DNA of 64,000 bases from Symsagittifera roscoffensis (taxonomy: Eukaryota; Xenacoelomorpha; Acoela; Convolutidae). Position numbers and translations under genes: made by a program. The DNA is taken from contig NC_087062.1 of assembly GCF_963678635.1 (NCBI RefSeq), forward strand, positions 78,619,200 through 78,683,199, given 5' to 3'. The notes below the pieces were generated by a model. It was not told where the DNA came from. It was given only the letters and a program-made list of their open reading frames with translations, and searched no databases. Numbering within the stretch: position 1 is the stretch's first letter; the number at the start of each line of letters is the position of its first letter. Positions 21,894 through 32,507 of this stretch are shown piece by piece.

Positions 21894-22046
21894 TTAAGAA
21901 ATGATCTCTTGGTCGAATATTTTTTGCTGTTTGAGGCGATTTTCTAGTGTGGTCGAATTATTTATTAGTTTTTTGACAAGTGGGTTGAGTTTTGTAAAAA
22001 ATTGTTGGGGGCAATTTTCATAGTGACTGGGAGGTCGTCTTTTTCT
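21894..22046 (-). CDS. 50-codon ATG-less frame preceding the hydrophobic ORFs
   Basis: Opens after a TAA (22047-22049), starts with basic RKRRPPSHYENC and ends in TAA abutting the next ATG. No Met. It may be the 3' exon part of a spliced leader peptide, or chance. It is listed because of its tight TAAATG junction. Confidence 0.3.
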   Translation of the reverse strand, partial: RKRRPPSHYENCPQQFFTKLNPLVKKLINNSTTLENRLKQQKIFDQEIIS

Positions 22047-22049
22047 TTA

Positions 22050-22493
22050 TTTTTGTTTGTCAAATGATCCGGGGTATGGTGAGATTTTTATACTTTAGGC
22101 TAATTAAAATCTTCATTTTGTTACTTTAGGCTAAGTTATCAAACTTGTTTTGGGGGTATTCGTGGTCTGAGTTGGGGAAATATTGTTGATCTTTGGGTTA
22201 TTAGATAAGGGAGGGGTACGGTATTATGGTGATATTTATTTTAGCTGTCAAGTTGGAGTGGTTTGCTTATTTTTGACCTGGAGGTTGTAAAGTTATAGTT
22301 AGAGATGTGCCTGGAGTTCTAGATTATTCGTCTAATTGATCTTAGTTTGAGTTAGAGAAAGTGGCGGATTGGATGAATCCTATTGGTCTATTTTGAACTA
22401 GAATTATTGCGTACTTGTGAGCATGTTATTTTGAAAAATTGAAATGAAAAATGTTACGGAGGTTTCAAGATTGTGAAGTATAAAATCTTAAAA
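22050..22493 (-). other. spacer between gag-pol and the 3' ORF cluster
   Basis: About 440 bp with no ORF of note. A likely place for cis signals of the 3' genes, such as a splice acceptor. None is obvious. Confidence 0.4.
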
Positions 22494-25400
22494 TTACTTT
22501 TTAAATTCTACTTTCTTTAATATTTTAGATTGGGGGATGAACATTTTGTAGTTTTTACGTGGTTGATTTCGGAGTCTTGTTGTTTTTCTATGTTCAGATT
22601 TGTCTATTTCTTCTTGGGGTATTATTTGTTCTGTCATTTTTCTATTTTTTCTTGGTTTTGGAGATTCTTTATGGTTTTGTGTATTGTTTTTGGTGGCGGT
22701 TGGTTTTGTGTTTTGATTTTCGGTGGGGTTATCATTTTGTTCTGTGTTTTTCAGATGTGGTTCATTTTGAATGATTTTTAATCCTGTGAAAGAATATAAT
22801 TGAGTTAATTCGCGGAGTGCGTATTCTTTTGGGTAATAAGGTAATAGGTTGTTTCGATGTTGAACGATTTCTTTTTTGTTTGAGTCGGTAATTTTATATG
22901 TGACATCAGTGGGTTTTGCAATTATTTGGTAGGGTCCTTTTCGGAGGGGTTGTAATTTTTTAGAAATTCCTTTTTGAGTATTAAAATTAGGTATTAAAAC
23001 AAATGTTCCAATTTTTAAATCGGAAGCTGGTGTAAAACGTGAATTGATTTGTTCATTTATGTTTTGTCTTTGTAATAACTTTTTCGTTATTTTTTGGTAA
23101 ATTTCATTGTGTTTCTTATCTCTATTTAAAATCCATTCGGTGTGTGTACCGGAGGCTAATTTAAGAATTTGTGGGTGATGAAAATGATCTTCATCGTGCG
23201 TATGTAATGGGAGGTTATAACAAATTGAGTCTTTATTTGGTTGACAATAACCTTGTGCGTTTTTATGAGAATTTGCTGTAAACATTATTGGTTTGCGTGG
23301 CTTTTGGTTAAAAACCATTTCATATGGTGACATTCCTAAAGTTGTCGTAATTTGTGAATTATATGCTAAGGGAAATAATTTTACATCTGCTGACCATTCG
23401 GTATATTTTGTATCATTTCCATTGATGATACATCTAAGATATTCTTGTAGTGAACGGTTCATACCTTCGACTAAGCCGTTTGTCCAAGGTGCATGAGATG
23501 TACGTGGTTTGTGTTTAATGTTATATAAATGACATAGTGTTATTATTTCATTATTTATGAATTCTGTACCATTGTCTGTAACTAAAATTTCTGGTAGTCC
23601 AAATTTTGCTATCCAGTGTTCATAAAGTGTTGTATATGCGTAATAAGCATTACAATGTGGTACTGGGTTAAGTGCTACATAGTGTGTGAATGCGTCAACA
23701 ATTACCATAATGTAGGAGTTTCCTTCTGATGAGGGTGAAATTGGTCCTTTAGTATCAAATGAGATACGGTGATTAAAGTACAAACTTTGTCCTTTAAAAT
23801 CTTGTTTTTGTGCTATTTGTTTTTGATTTGGGTAAGGTTTATTCAGTTGACATACTATACAATCATTGCATAGTACTTTTATCCAAATTGGTGCATTTGG
23901 GAAGTAAAAATTTTGTATAAAATTTGAATATGTTTTTTCTGATCCAGAGTGTCCTTTAATATTTTGTGTATGTGAAATATTAAAAGCTATAAGAATCATA
24001 CTTAAAGGGAGACATGGAACTGTAGATTCATTCAGGTTATACTCTAAAAGGTCTGTATTTTCGTTAATTGTTGTGTTGTTAAATTTGCGAAAGTATCGGA
24101 GGAGTGTTTTGTTTCCTAGAATGGTTGAATCTGCTTTGATAGGTTTAGTTTTATATTTGTGCCATGATTTCAGTTGTCTAATTATCGGGTCAAGATTTTG
24201 ATATTGTTTCAGTGTTGAATTTGTAATCGTATCTGTTGGGGGGAGAAAAATGTTTTCAATTTCTAATTTAGATAAGGGTATTGTATCAAGTGGGTCGTGA
24301 AGGTCAAAAACTTGATTTATTGTGTATTTTGAATTATTTGTTTGTGGTCCTGATAAATTTATTTTATCAGTTAAATCTTCTTTTTCAATTAGTGGAAAAT
24401 GGTCTTTTTTAGGCGGGTGTTGTTTTGTTCGTTTTTGTTGGGTGTTATTTTTTATCCATTGAGAATATGGGATTGGTTTGAAGGTTGATGTTCCAAGTAA
24501 ATCAACTTCATAATGATTATTTTGACAATCTAAATAAAGTGGGAAATGTTGTAAATTATTTATTTGTGATTGTTCAATATCAGTTTTAACTGCATATTTG
24601 CATTCTAATCGAGGTGATGTTTCGTTTTCTGCAAGGTAGAATTTTATATTTTTGGGTATTTCAACTGTTGTTTTTCGTGTAAGTAATTCAGGTGGTGTAT
24701 TTCGACTTAAGGTGTCTGGTAATGCAAGATTTTTTCCTGCAGTCCAAACTATATGTAAGTTTGGAAATTTCATTAGAATTAGTTGAAATCTGTAAACTCG
24801 GTGGTTTGGGTTAGATTTCTGTGTGAAGAGAAAGATGATTGGTTTATGGTCTGTGAATAGAACTGTTGGATGTTTTGATCCAAGTATCAGAAATTCATAT
24901 TCTGTCAGTGTATATATTATGGCTGTACATTCTCTCATTAGAGTTGAGAGTCGTAGCTCTGCTTGAGTGAATAATCGAGAATTTGCTGATATCAAGTTCA
25001 TTTTATTTGTACCATTATGTGATTGTAATAGTGCTGCGCCGATGCCAAAGTTCGAAGCATCGCACATTGCATAAAATGGTTGATTTGAGTCTGGAATTGT
25101 GTTTGAAATTTGTTCAGTTAAAAGTTTCTTTATTTCTTCAAATCGTGTTTGATGTTCTGTGTTCCATTCAAAATTATTTTGTTGTCTAAGGATGTTATAA
25201 AATGGTCGTAGATATAATTGCATTTTATAAACATATTTACTTAAAAAGTTTAACATTCCAAGGAATTCTTGGATTTTCTTTTTATTTGTTGGTGGTTGAA
25301 GTTTTTGAATAGCGTCAATGCGTGATTTCAGTGGGGTGATTGTTTTTCTTTCGATGTTATGTCCTAAGAATTTAACTCTTGTTAAAAAGAAGTGTGATTT

Positions 25401-28400
25401 ATCGGGGGCGGCCTTCAGATTTTCGTTCTGAAGTATTTGGTGATATTTTTCTAAAACGTTGAACATTTCGTCTTTTGTTTGTGATTGCATAAAAACATCG
25501 TCTAGATAGGTGATTGCGTTTTTCTTGAGTATTAGTGGTCTAAAAATTTTGCTCATAAAAGCTGAAAATGCTGCTGGTCCTATGGATATTCCATAGAATA
25601 AGCGGTTAAATTCATATTGTTGGTTTCCGATAACAAATTGTGTTAAACGTCGTGATTGTTCATCTAGTGGCATTTGATTGTATGCACTATTCATGTCGGC
25701 GGTTGTGAAGTATTTGCCGTTTATTTTTGTTAAAATAACTTGTATTGGTTCAATGGGCCAATTACATTTTGATTCATCTATAAGTGAATTGAGGTATCTA
25801 GCATCGAGAACGATTTTTAATGATTCTCCTTTAGCTAGAATGATAACGGGGTTGATAAATGTGTTGCCTTTTGGTTGTTCTTCTTTATTAACTGGTGATA
25901 TAATGTTGTATTGTTCTAAAATATCGAGTAATCTGTTTACTTTATCATGTAAGTGAATTGGTACTTTACTTGCTCTCTGTTTTTTGAAAACTGCGTTTGG
26001 TTTTAATGGGAGATGTAGTGATGAACTGATTTTGCCAACATCGAATTTTGATGTTGCATAGACTGATGAATATTTAATTAGCTGTTTGGCTAACTTTTCG
26101 AATTCGTCTTGTGTTATTTGTGAATGTTGGAAATTAAACATTGTTAAAAATTTTTGTTGGTCCTCTGTGTAGTTACTGATGTTGAATGTAGGTTTGAAAT
26201 ATGGAGTTTTTGTGAAATAATCCGTATTTCTGTTTTCGTTACTTATTATATTATTTATAGATAATTCTTCATTAAGAATTGTAGATTGGCAAATATCTAG
26301 TAATTGGAGTATATTATTTACGCGATAGGCTTTTTCGTGTATTGGTGATATTGTAGCATTGGTTTCACAATATCCTAAAAGTCCTAAAGGTAATGTTACT
26401 TGGTAAGGTGTGTTGTTATAAACGTGTAAGGAAATAATATCTGAATTCGAATTTTTCAAATATTTTATTGAAGAGATTGTGATTTTGAAAAATTTTTGAA
26501 TAGGTTTGAATTCAAAATCTGACATATAAAATTTTTGTTTGTTTTGTTCTTTATCATATTGGTGAACTTGTTTGATTGAAAAATTATATATGTTCCCTGA
26601 TAGTGGTTTCAGGTGTTTTCTTTGTTGGTTAAATATCGGATAAAATTTTGAAAAAAATGGTGGTTGTTTATTTAATCTTTGAAAAAATGTTAAGGATGTT
26701 TCTTTTGTTTTTGTATATTTATCTTTGATTAATATTTTACTATTTAGTATGTTAATTGTTGGTATATACTTCGAAATAAATGGTATTCCAATGATATTAT
26801 ACTTAATATCAGTGATATGGAATATTTGTTTAAATGGCTTGTTTAGAATTTTACTTTGCTCCATTGTTCTGGTAGGGAGGAGAAATAATTGGATTTTTCC
26901 GTAGTTTATCAATGTTGATCCTTGTGCTGTTGCTAGTTTACTGGAGGTTTCAAGAGGTGTTAGCTTTGGATGTAAAGTTTTTATTTCATTCCATGTGGGA
27001 ATGTTTATTATGTTTGATTCTGCTCCTGAATCAATTAAAAAATCTATTTCAAGGTCTGGTGGTTGAAATTCTTTATTTCTTGGGCTTTCTAAGAGAAATG
27101 GTATTGTCCAAATTTTTTCTTTGGGTTGTTCTTTTTGTATATTTTGGTAGATGTGGTTTGTATTCAAGCATTTTGTTTTGACATTTTGATTGGGTTGTTC
27201 TGTAGTATTTTTTGCATTTGTTTCTTGCGTTGTTGGTGTGGAATTTATGGGTGTAGTGTAATGATTTTGAAGAAATTCTGATTGATTTTCATATATATGT
27301 GATGGAAAGGGTTGTTCATATATGACAGATTCATAGTCATTTTCGACTTTTATCATATTGATAGCAAGAGTGTTTTCAGTATCACTTTCTGAATCTGATG
27401 ATGTACAGTTTATTTGATTGAGTTGTAACGCATCAGTTACTGTGTCATCAATACCTGGAGGGTCTGATGTTGTTTCTGGGTTAGATTGTACTTGATTGAT
27501 TTGCCTTTGATGTTTAGGTGTATTACTTCTATGACGATTATTAGAATTATTATAGTTATTATTATTCCTATGTGGTGATTGGGAATAATTTCTGTAACGA
27601 TTATTATAACTTGGGTGTCGATTTTGTGAATTATTTCGCGATCTGTTTTGGTAGTTATTGTTTGGTCTGTTATAGTTCGATCTATTATATGAGTTATTCC
27701 TTGATCGATTGTTCGGGTAATTCTGGTTTCGGTTGTTTGAATAACTTCTATTTCGATTATAGGAGTAGTTTCTATTCCTATTGTATGATGAATTTCGTGA
27801 TTGATTGTTTGGATAGTAGTTATTTCTTGATTGGGAATTTGATGTTGCATAGACTGATGAATATTTAATTAGCTGTTTGGCTAACTTTTCGAATTCGTCT
27901 TGTGTTATTTGTGAATGTTGGAAATTAAACATTGTTAAAAATTTTTGTTGGTCCTCTGTGTAGTTACTGATGTTGAATGTAGGTTTGAAATATGGAGTTT
28001 TTGTGAAATAATCCGTATTTCTGTTTTCGTTACTTATTATATTATTTATAGATAATTCTTCATTAAGAATTGTAGATTGGCAAATATCTAGTAATTGGAG
28101 TATATTATTTACGCGATAGGCTTTTTCGTGTATTGGTGATATTGTAGCATTGGTTTCACAATATCCTAAAAGTCCTAAAGGTAATGTTACTTGGTAAGGT
28201 GTGTTGTTATAAACGTGTAAGGAAATAATATCTGAATTCGAATTTTTCAAATATTTTATTGAAGAGATTGTGATTTTGAAAAATTTATGAATAGGTTTGA
28301 ATTCAAAATCTGACATATAAAATTTTTGTTTGTTTTGTTCTTTATCATATTGGTGAACTTGTTTGATTGAAAAATTATATATGTTCCCTGATAGTGGTTT

Positions 28401-31400
28401 CAGGTGTTTTCTTTGTTGGTTAAATATCGGATAAAATTTTGAAAAAAATGGTGGTTGTTTATTTAATCTTTGAAAAAATGTTAAGGATGTTTCTTTTGTT
28501 TTTGTATATTTATCTTTGATTAATATTTTACTATTTAGTATGTTAATTGTTGGTATATACTTCGAAATAAATGGTATTCCAATGATATTATACTTAATAT
28601 CAGTGATATGGAATATTTGTTTAAATGGCTTGTTTAGAATTTTACTTTGCTCCATTGTTCTGGTAGGGAGGAGAAATAATTGGATTTTTCCGTAGTTTAT
28701 CAATGTTGATCCTTGTGCTGTTGCTAGTTTACTGGAGGTTTCAAGAGGTGTTAGCTTTGGATGTAAAGTTTTTATTTCATTCCATGTGGGAATGTTTATT
28801 ATGTTTGATTCTGCTCCTGAATCAATTAAAAAATCTATTTCAAGGTCTGGTGGTTGAAATTCTTTATTTCTTGGGCTTTCTAAGAGAAATGGTATTGTCC
28901 AAATTTTTTCTTTGGGTTGTTCTTTTTGTATATTTTGGTAGATGTGGTTTGTATTCAAGCATTTTGTTTTGACATTTTGATTGGGTTGTTCTGTAGTATT
29001 TTTTGCATTTGTTTCTTGCGTTGTTGGTGTGGAATTTATGGGTGTAGTGTAATGATTTTGAAGAAGTTCTGATTGATTTTCATATATATGTGATGGAAAG
29101 GGTTGTTCATATATGACAGATTCATAGTCATTTTCGACTTTTATCATATTGATAGCAAGAGTGTTTTCAGTATCACTTTCTGAATCTGATGATGTACAGT
29201 TTATTTGATTGAGTTGTAACGCATCAGTTACTGTGTCATCAATACCTGGAGGGTCTGATGTTGTTTCTGGGTTAGATTGTACTTGATTGATTTGCCTTTG
29301 ATGTTTAGGTGTATTACTTCTATGACGATTATTAGAATTATTATAGTTATTATTATTCCTATGTGGTGATTGGGAATAATTTCTGTAACGATTATTATAA
29401 CTTGGGTGTCGATTTTGTGAATTATTTCGCGATCTGTTTTGGTAGTTATTGTTTGGTCTGTTATAGTTCGATCTATTATATGAGTTATTCCTTGATCGAT
29501 TGTTCGGGTAATTCTGGTTTCGGTTGTTTGAATAACTTCTATTTCGATTATAGGAGTAGTTTCTATTCCTATTGTATGATGAATTTCGTGATTGATTGTT
29601 TGGATAGTAGTTATTTCTTGATTGGGAATTAGATCTAGAAACAAATCGTTGTGTATTTGAATTTGATCTGGAGTAGTTATTTCTACTATTTGGTCTATTG
29701 TAGTGATTTTGTGATGAATTATACGTGTTTCTTCGTTCTGGTGATCTTCCTCTATAACTTGAGTTATATGGGGATTGATTTCTTGTATAGCTTGTATTGT
29801 TCGGGAGTGGTTTTCCTGAACTGTTGTTGCTGTGAACTGTTTTGTTCGGTAAATTTTGATCTTTTTTCATGTATTGATAGAATGATTTATTTGGTTCTTT
29901 GTATTTTTGAGGTTTATTTTGATTATCTTGCTGTTTTTGTCTACATTCGGAAATACTATGTCCGTATCGTCGGCAATAATTACACCATTTTTTGAAAGAT
30001 GGTTTGCCTTTAAAGTTTGGGTTCTTTTCGTAAATATTAAGTATTTCAGTGATTTTTTCAACGAGGTCTGTTTCTGATTCCTGTATATTATTAATATTAG
30101 TGGAAGTCGTTTCAATTTTGTTAACGTATTGTAATTTCAGATTTTCCGTTTCTTCTAGTTTCATCGTGATTTCTGCTTGTTCTAGTTTGTCTACTAGTTT
30201 TCGAAAATCTAAATCGGGTTCTCGAATTGAAGAAGGATGAGATGCTCTCTTTTTTATTGCTATTTTCCTTAATTGTGGTGTTAAGGTCATCATTAAGATT
30301 TCTGTCATCTTTGTGTTTTTATAGTCATGTGTATTTAGTGAATATGCTTTTCGAACTAGTGTTTCGATTCGTACTGCTATTTGCTTGATGGTTTCGTTTG
30401 GTAATCTGCGAATTTCATTACATAAAACTCTTTGTTGTTGTTTGTTTCTTTCGGAGTCAAACATTTTTGAAAATTCTTGTGTAAATCTTTTCCAGTTTGA
30501 TTTTATTTCTAGAGGTAGTACTGAAAACCATTTTTGGGCTGCGCCATCTAAGGTTGTTTGTATCAACGCTGTGCGTCGATGTATCCAGTTTTGATGTAGT
30601 GGCGTATTAATTGGTTCAGGTCCTATATTTAAAATCAAATTTGCTGTTACTGCATTTAAATAATCTTCTACAGAGTATTCAGGGTCTGTTCCTGTGAAAA
30701 CCATTAAAGGTTTGTTTGATGTTATTGATGATCCACCCATAAGGTATGGATTCATTGTCATTTGTAATGATTCTGCTGCATTTGGCATTTGAGAAAAATT
30801 TGAAAGTTGGTTTCTTGTTATTTCATGTTGTTGAAGATAATATGGGAGTGGTATTTCATTTTGCATTTGTGATGGTTGATACGAGTGTGCAGTCATTGGA
30901 TTTTGTTGTTGAATTGGTTGAAAAGATTGTGTATTAATTAGATTTTGTTGTTGAATTGGTTGTTGATTATGTGCATCTATTGGTTGTGGAGAAAAATTTC
31001 TATGATTTGTATGTGTTCTCTGTATTCCTTGTCTACGATATTCTTGAGTATTTGGTGCAAATATATCTGGTTGTAAGAAATCATCATCTGAGGATAAATA
31101 ATCCATTTGATAAGATGTCTGTTTTTTATTTTTATTTTGTTGAAAAAATGGGTAATTTTCACTGCGATCCTGTGGAGGATTTGGTTGAAAATTTTTGGAA
31201 TTATATTGGGCTGTTGGGTTATCCCAGTTTCGAGGTTTTGTATATTGGTTAAAATTCCTTTGTGGTTGATAATTTGTTTTTGATGGATGTGTATAATTAT
31301 AATTATGGTCTGCAAAGTTGTTTCTAGTGAATGTTTTGCGTGTTTTTGATGGTATTGTCATGGGTCTGTATGTTTGGTAATCCATATGGGAATATTTTGG

Positions 31401-32507
31401 AGCAACCGAAGGTTTAACGGTTGATTGTAAGGTTACCTGTGTTTGTGAAGGGTTTGTATTTCTTGGTGTTGTTAAATTTGGGCGTATTGGTGAAATACTT
31501 TGTTGTGTAGTTGTTGTGTGTACAATTTCTTCATTTATGAAGTGTGATGGTGTCTGGATATCTTGTTGAGTAAGATTCCTAGTTCCATTGAGGTTTTCAT
31601 TGTGTATAACTGTAGAGTTTAAACTATTATTTTGTGTATCGGGTAAAAATGTATTATAGTTTAATGGTGTTGCATCAATTGTTAATGGTATTACTCTTAC
31701 ATAATCTCTTATGTAAGATATTGTACCTATTGCTTGACTTGAGATTGATTGTGGAAAGCTTATAAATGCGGGATGAGACCATTCGGGGTCCCAAACATAA
31801 TCTGATTGTTCTGTGATAGCGGTATCATCGTTCGAATTTTGGGGTCTAAAATTTTTTCTTGCTTGTGCAATTAAATCAATATTGTGTGTGAAATAATCTA
31901 TTATGAACCATGCTAAAATTTTTTGTAGATCGTGTTTGGTATGTTGTGAAACATCGTCTTTCGTGAAATTTTCTTTAATGATGTTTAAATAACTAGAGAG
32001 TAGTGTGATTTCATGTCGTACTCTTAAATGTTTAGATGTTTCTGTCGGTGAGACATTTGTTAATGGAAGTTCATTTTCTAATATCGAAATATAACTATAT
32101 ATTATTGCGAAAACTTCATTGGTGAATATGGAGTTTGCTCTTTGTGAGTTATGGTATTGGATGCTTTTTATATATTCTGAAAAAACTTTTGAAAATTCTA
32201 AATCAAGATCGTCTGTTTGTATAGTATATGTTCTATTATTATGGTTTGGTGAGGTGAATTCTATAGAGTAGATTCCATACTGTTGTGTTATGTTGCATAT
32301 ATCTTTTAGATAGTGATCTATGATTTGTCTTTTGATTTTTACATCGGGGAACTCTGTTTTACATGGACTGATTCCGGGTTCAAATAAATTTACGAGTAAA
32401 TTTTGACAAAATATGTGTTGTCCTCTATCAGTATCTGCATCTACTATAAAGGGAAAGATTTCATCATCATCTGGAGTTTCGTCACCTGGGGTGTGTGTTG
32501 AACTCAT
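22494..32507 (-). CDS. gag-pol: Gag-Pol polyprotein of the LTR element (3,337 aa, one frame)
   Basis: One uninterrupted frame encodes Gag and Pol. Order: an Asn/Gln-rich N-terminal region; a Ty3/gypsy capsid domain (about 600-810); a CCHC knuckle (C842-x2-C-x4-H-x4-C855); a long Arg/Asn/Ser/Tyr-rich basic linker; a protease with DSGA at 1229; an exact second copy of linker plus protease (DSGA at 1826); reverse transcriptase with YLDD at 2334-2337; RNase H (YAMCDASNFGIGAALL); integrase with an HHCC zinc site and catalytic D2918, D2978 and E3014 (D-x59-D-x35-E); and a GPY module (LRKGPYQI). All key catalytic residues are present. No gag/pol frameshift is needed, so protein ratios must be set another way. 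The ATG overlaps the end of the 155-aa ORF. Confidence 0.95.
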   Translation of the reverse strand: MSSTHTPGDETPDDDEIFPFIVDADTDRGQHIFCQNLLVNLFEPGISPCKTEFPDVKIKRQIIDHYLKDICNITQQYGIYSIEFTSPNHNNRTYTIQTDDLDLEFSKVFSEYIKSIQYHNSQRANSIFTNEVFAIIYSYISILENELPLTNVSPTETSKHLRVRHEITLLSSYLNIIKENFTKDDVSQHTKHDLQKILAWFIIDYFTHNIDLIAQARKNFRPQNSNDDTAITEQSDYVWDPEWSHPAFISFPQSISSQAIGTISYIRDYVRVIPLTIDATPLNYNTFLPDTQNNSLNSTVIHNENLNGTRNLTQQDIQTPSHFINEEIVHTTTTQQSISPIRPNLTTPRNTNPSQTQVTLQSTVKPSVAPKYSHMDYQTYRPMTIPSKTRKTFTRNNFADHNYNYTHPSKTNYQPQRNFNQYTKPRNWDNPTAQYNSKNFQPNPPQDRSENYPFFQQNKNKKQTSYQMDYLSSDDDFLQPDIFAPNTQEYRRQGIQRTHTNHRNFSPQPIDAHNQQPIQQQNLINTQSFQPIQQQNPMTAHSYQPSQMQNEIPLPYYLQQHEITRNQLSNFSQMPNAAESLQMTMNPYLMGGSSITSNKPLMVFTGTDPEYSVEDYLNAVTANLILNIGPEPINTPLHQNWIHRRTALIQTTLDGAAQKWFSVLPLEIKSNWKRFTQEFSKMFDSERNKQQQRVLCNEIRRLPNETIKQIAVRIETLVRKAYSLNTHDYKNTKMTEILMMTLTPQLRKIAIKKRASHPSSIREPDLDFRKLVDKLEQAEITMKLEETENLKLQYVNKIETTSTNINNIQESETDLVEKITEILNIYEKNPNFKGKPSFKKWCNYCRRYGHSISECRQKQQDNQNKPQKYKEPNKSFYQYMKKDQNLPNKTVHSNNSSGKPLPNNTSYTRNQSPYNSSYRGRSPERRNTYNSSQNHYNRPNSRNNYSRSNSNTQRFVSRSNSQSRNNYYPNNQSRNSSYNRNRNYSYNRNRSYSNNRNQNYPNNRSRNNSYNRSNYNRPNNNYQNRSRNNSQNRHPSYNNRYRNYSQSPHRNNNNYNNSNNRHRSNTPKHQRQINQVQSNPETTSDPPGIDDTVTDALQLNQINCTSSDSESDTENTLAINMIKVENDYESVIYEQPFPSHIYENQSELLQNHYTTPINSTPTTQETNAKNTTEQPNQNVKTKCLNTNHIYQNIQKEQPKEKIWTIPFLLESPRNKEFQPPDLEIDFLIDSGAESNIINIPTWNEIKTLHPKLTPLETSSKLATAQGSTLINYGKIQLFLLPTRTMEQSKILNKPFKQIFHITDIKYNIIGIPFISKYIPTINILNSKILIKDKYTKTKETSLTFFQRLNKQPPFFSKFYPIFNQQRKHLKPLSGNIYNFSIKQVHQYDKEQNKQKFYMSDFEFKPIHKFFKITISSIKYLKNSNSDIISLHVYNNTPYQVTLPLGLLGYCETNATISPIHEKAYRVNNILQLLDICQSTILNEELSINNIISNENRNTDYFTKTPYFKPTFNISNYTEDQQKFLTMFNFQHSQITQDEFEKLAKQLIKYSSVYATSNSQSRNNYYPNNQSRNSSYNRNRNYSYNRNRSYSNNRNQNYPNNRSRNNSYNRSNYNRPNNNYQNRSRNNSQNRHPSYNNRYRNYSQSPHRNNNNYNNSNNRHRSNTPKHQRQINQVQSNPETTSDPPGIDDTVTDALQLNQINCTSSDSESDTENTLAINMIKVENDYESVIYEQPFPSHIYENQSEFLQNHYTTPINSTPTTQETNAKNTTEQPNQNVKTKCLNTNHIYQNIQKEQPKEKIWTIPFLLESPRNKEFQPPDLEIDFLIDSGAESNIINIPTWNEIKTLHPKLTPLETSSKLATAQGSTLINYGKIQLFLLPTRTMEQSKILNKPFKQIFHITDIKYNIIGIPFISKYIPTINILNSKILIKDKYTKTKETSLTFFQRLNKQPPFFSKFYPIFNQQRKHLKPLSGNIYNFSIKQVHQYDKEQNKQKFYMSDFEFKPIQKFFKITISSIKYLKNSNSDIISLHVYNNTPYQVTLPLGLLGYCETNATISPIHEKAYRVNNILQLLDICQSTILNEELSINNIISNENRNTDYFTKTPYFKPTFNISNYTEDQQKFLTMFNFQHSQITQDEFEKLAKQLIKYSSVYATSKFDVGKISSSLHLPLKPNAVFKKQRASKVPIHLHDKVNRLLDILEQYNIISPVNKEEQPKGNTFINPVIILAKGESLKIVLDARYLNSLIDESKCNWPIEPIQVILTKINGKYFTTADMNSAYNQMPLDEQSRRLTQFVIGNQQYEFNRLFYGISIGPAAFSAFMSKIFRPLILKKNAITYLDDVFMQSQTKDEMFNVLEKYHQILQNENLKAAPDKSHFFLTRVKFLGHNIERKTITPLKSRIDAIQKLQPPTNKKKIQEFLGMLNFLSKYVYKMQLYLRPFYNILRQQNNFEWNTEHQTRFEEIKKLLTEQISNTIPDSNQPFYAMCDASNFGIGAALLQSHNGTNKMNLISANSRLFTQAELRLSTLMRECTAIIYTLTEYEFLILGSKHPTVLFTDHKPIIFLFTQKSNPNHRVYRFQLILMKFPNLHIVWTAGKNLALPDTLSRNTPPELLTRKTTVEIPKNIKFYLAENETSPRLECKYAVKTDIEQSQINNLQHFPLYLDCQNNHYEVDLLGTSTFKPIPYSQWIKNNTQQKRTKQHPPKKDHFPLIEKEDLTDKINLSGPQTNNSKYTINQVFDLHDPLDTIPLSKLEIENIFLPPTDTITNSTLKQYQNLDPIIRQLKSWHKYKTKPIKADSTILGNKTLLRYFRKFNNTTINENTDLLEYNLNESTVPCLPLSMILIAFNISHTQNIKGHSGSEKTYSNFIQNFYFPNAPIWIKVLCNDCIVCQLNKPYPNQKQIAQKQDFKGQSLYFNHRISFDTKGPISPSSEGNSYIMVIVDAFTHYVALNPVPHCNAYYAYTTLYEHWIAKFGLPEILVTDNGTEFINNEIITLCHLYNIKHKPRTSHAPWTNGLVEGMNRSLQEYLRCIINGNDTKYTEWSADVKLFPLAYNSQITTTLGMSPYEMVFNQKPRKPIMFTANSHKNAQGYCQPNKDSICYNLPLHTHDEDHFHHPQILKLASGTHTEWILNRDKKHNEIYQKITKKLLQRQNINEQINSRFTPASDLKIGTFVLIPNFNTQKGISKKLQPLRKGPYQIIAKPTDVTYKITDSNKKEIVQHRNNLLPYYPKEYALRELTQLYSFTGLKIIQNEPHLKNTEQNDNPTENQNTKPTATKNNTQNHKESPKPRKNRKMTEQIIPQEEIDKSEHRKTTRLRNQPRKNYKMFIPQSKILKKVEFKK
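26047..27837 (-). repeat. 1,791-bp tandem duplication, downstream copy
   Basis: Repeats 27838-29628 with only a few differences seen (for example residue H to Q in IHKFFK/IQKFFK and L to F in SELLQ/SEFLQ). The unit is 597 codons, so the frame is kept. Junction microhomology is 2-3 bases (TT/TTT). It covers the basic linker, protease and spacer to the reverse transcriptase. Confidence 0.95.
27838..29628 (-). repeat. 1,791-bp tandem duplication, upstream copy
   Basis: N-terminal copy within Gag-Pol. It begins in the Arg/Asn-rich linker and ends at the VYATS motif ahead of the reverse transcriptase, where it is fused back to the linker. Confidence 0.95.

Noticed and set aside
26912-28972. Plus-strand ORFs at 26912-27181 and 28703-28972 encoding the same peptide
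   Set aside because: They are antisense shadows of the duplicated Gag-Pol segment; their identity only reflects the 1,791-bp duplication.
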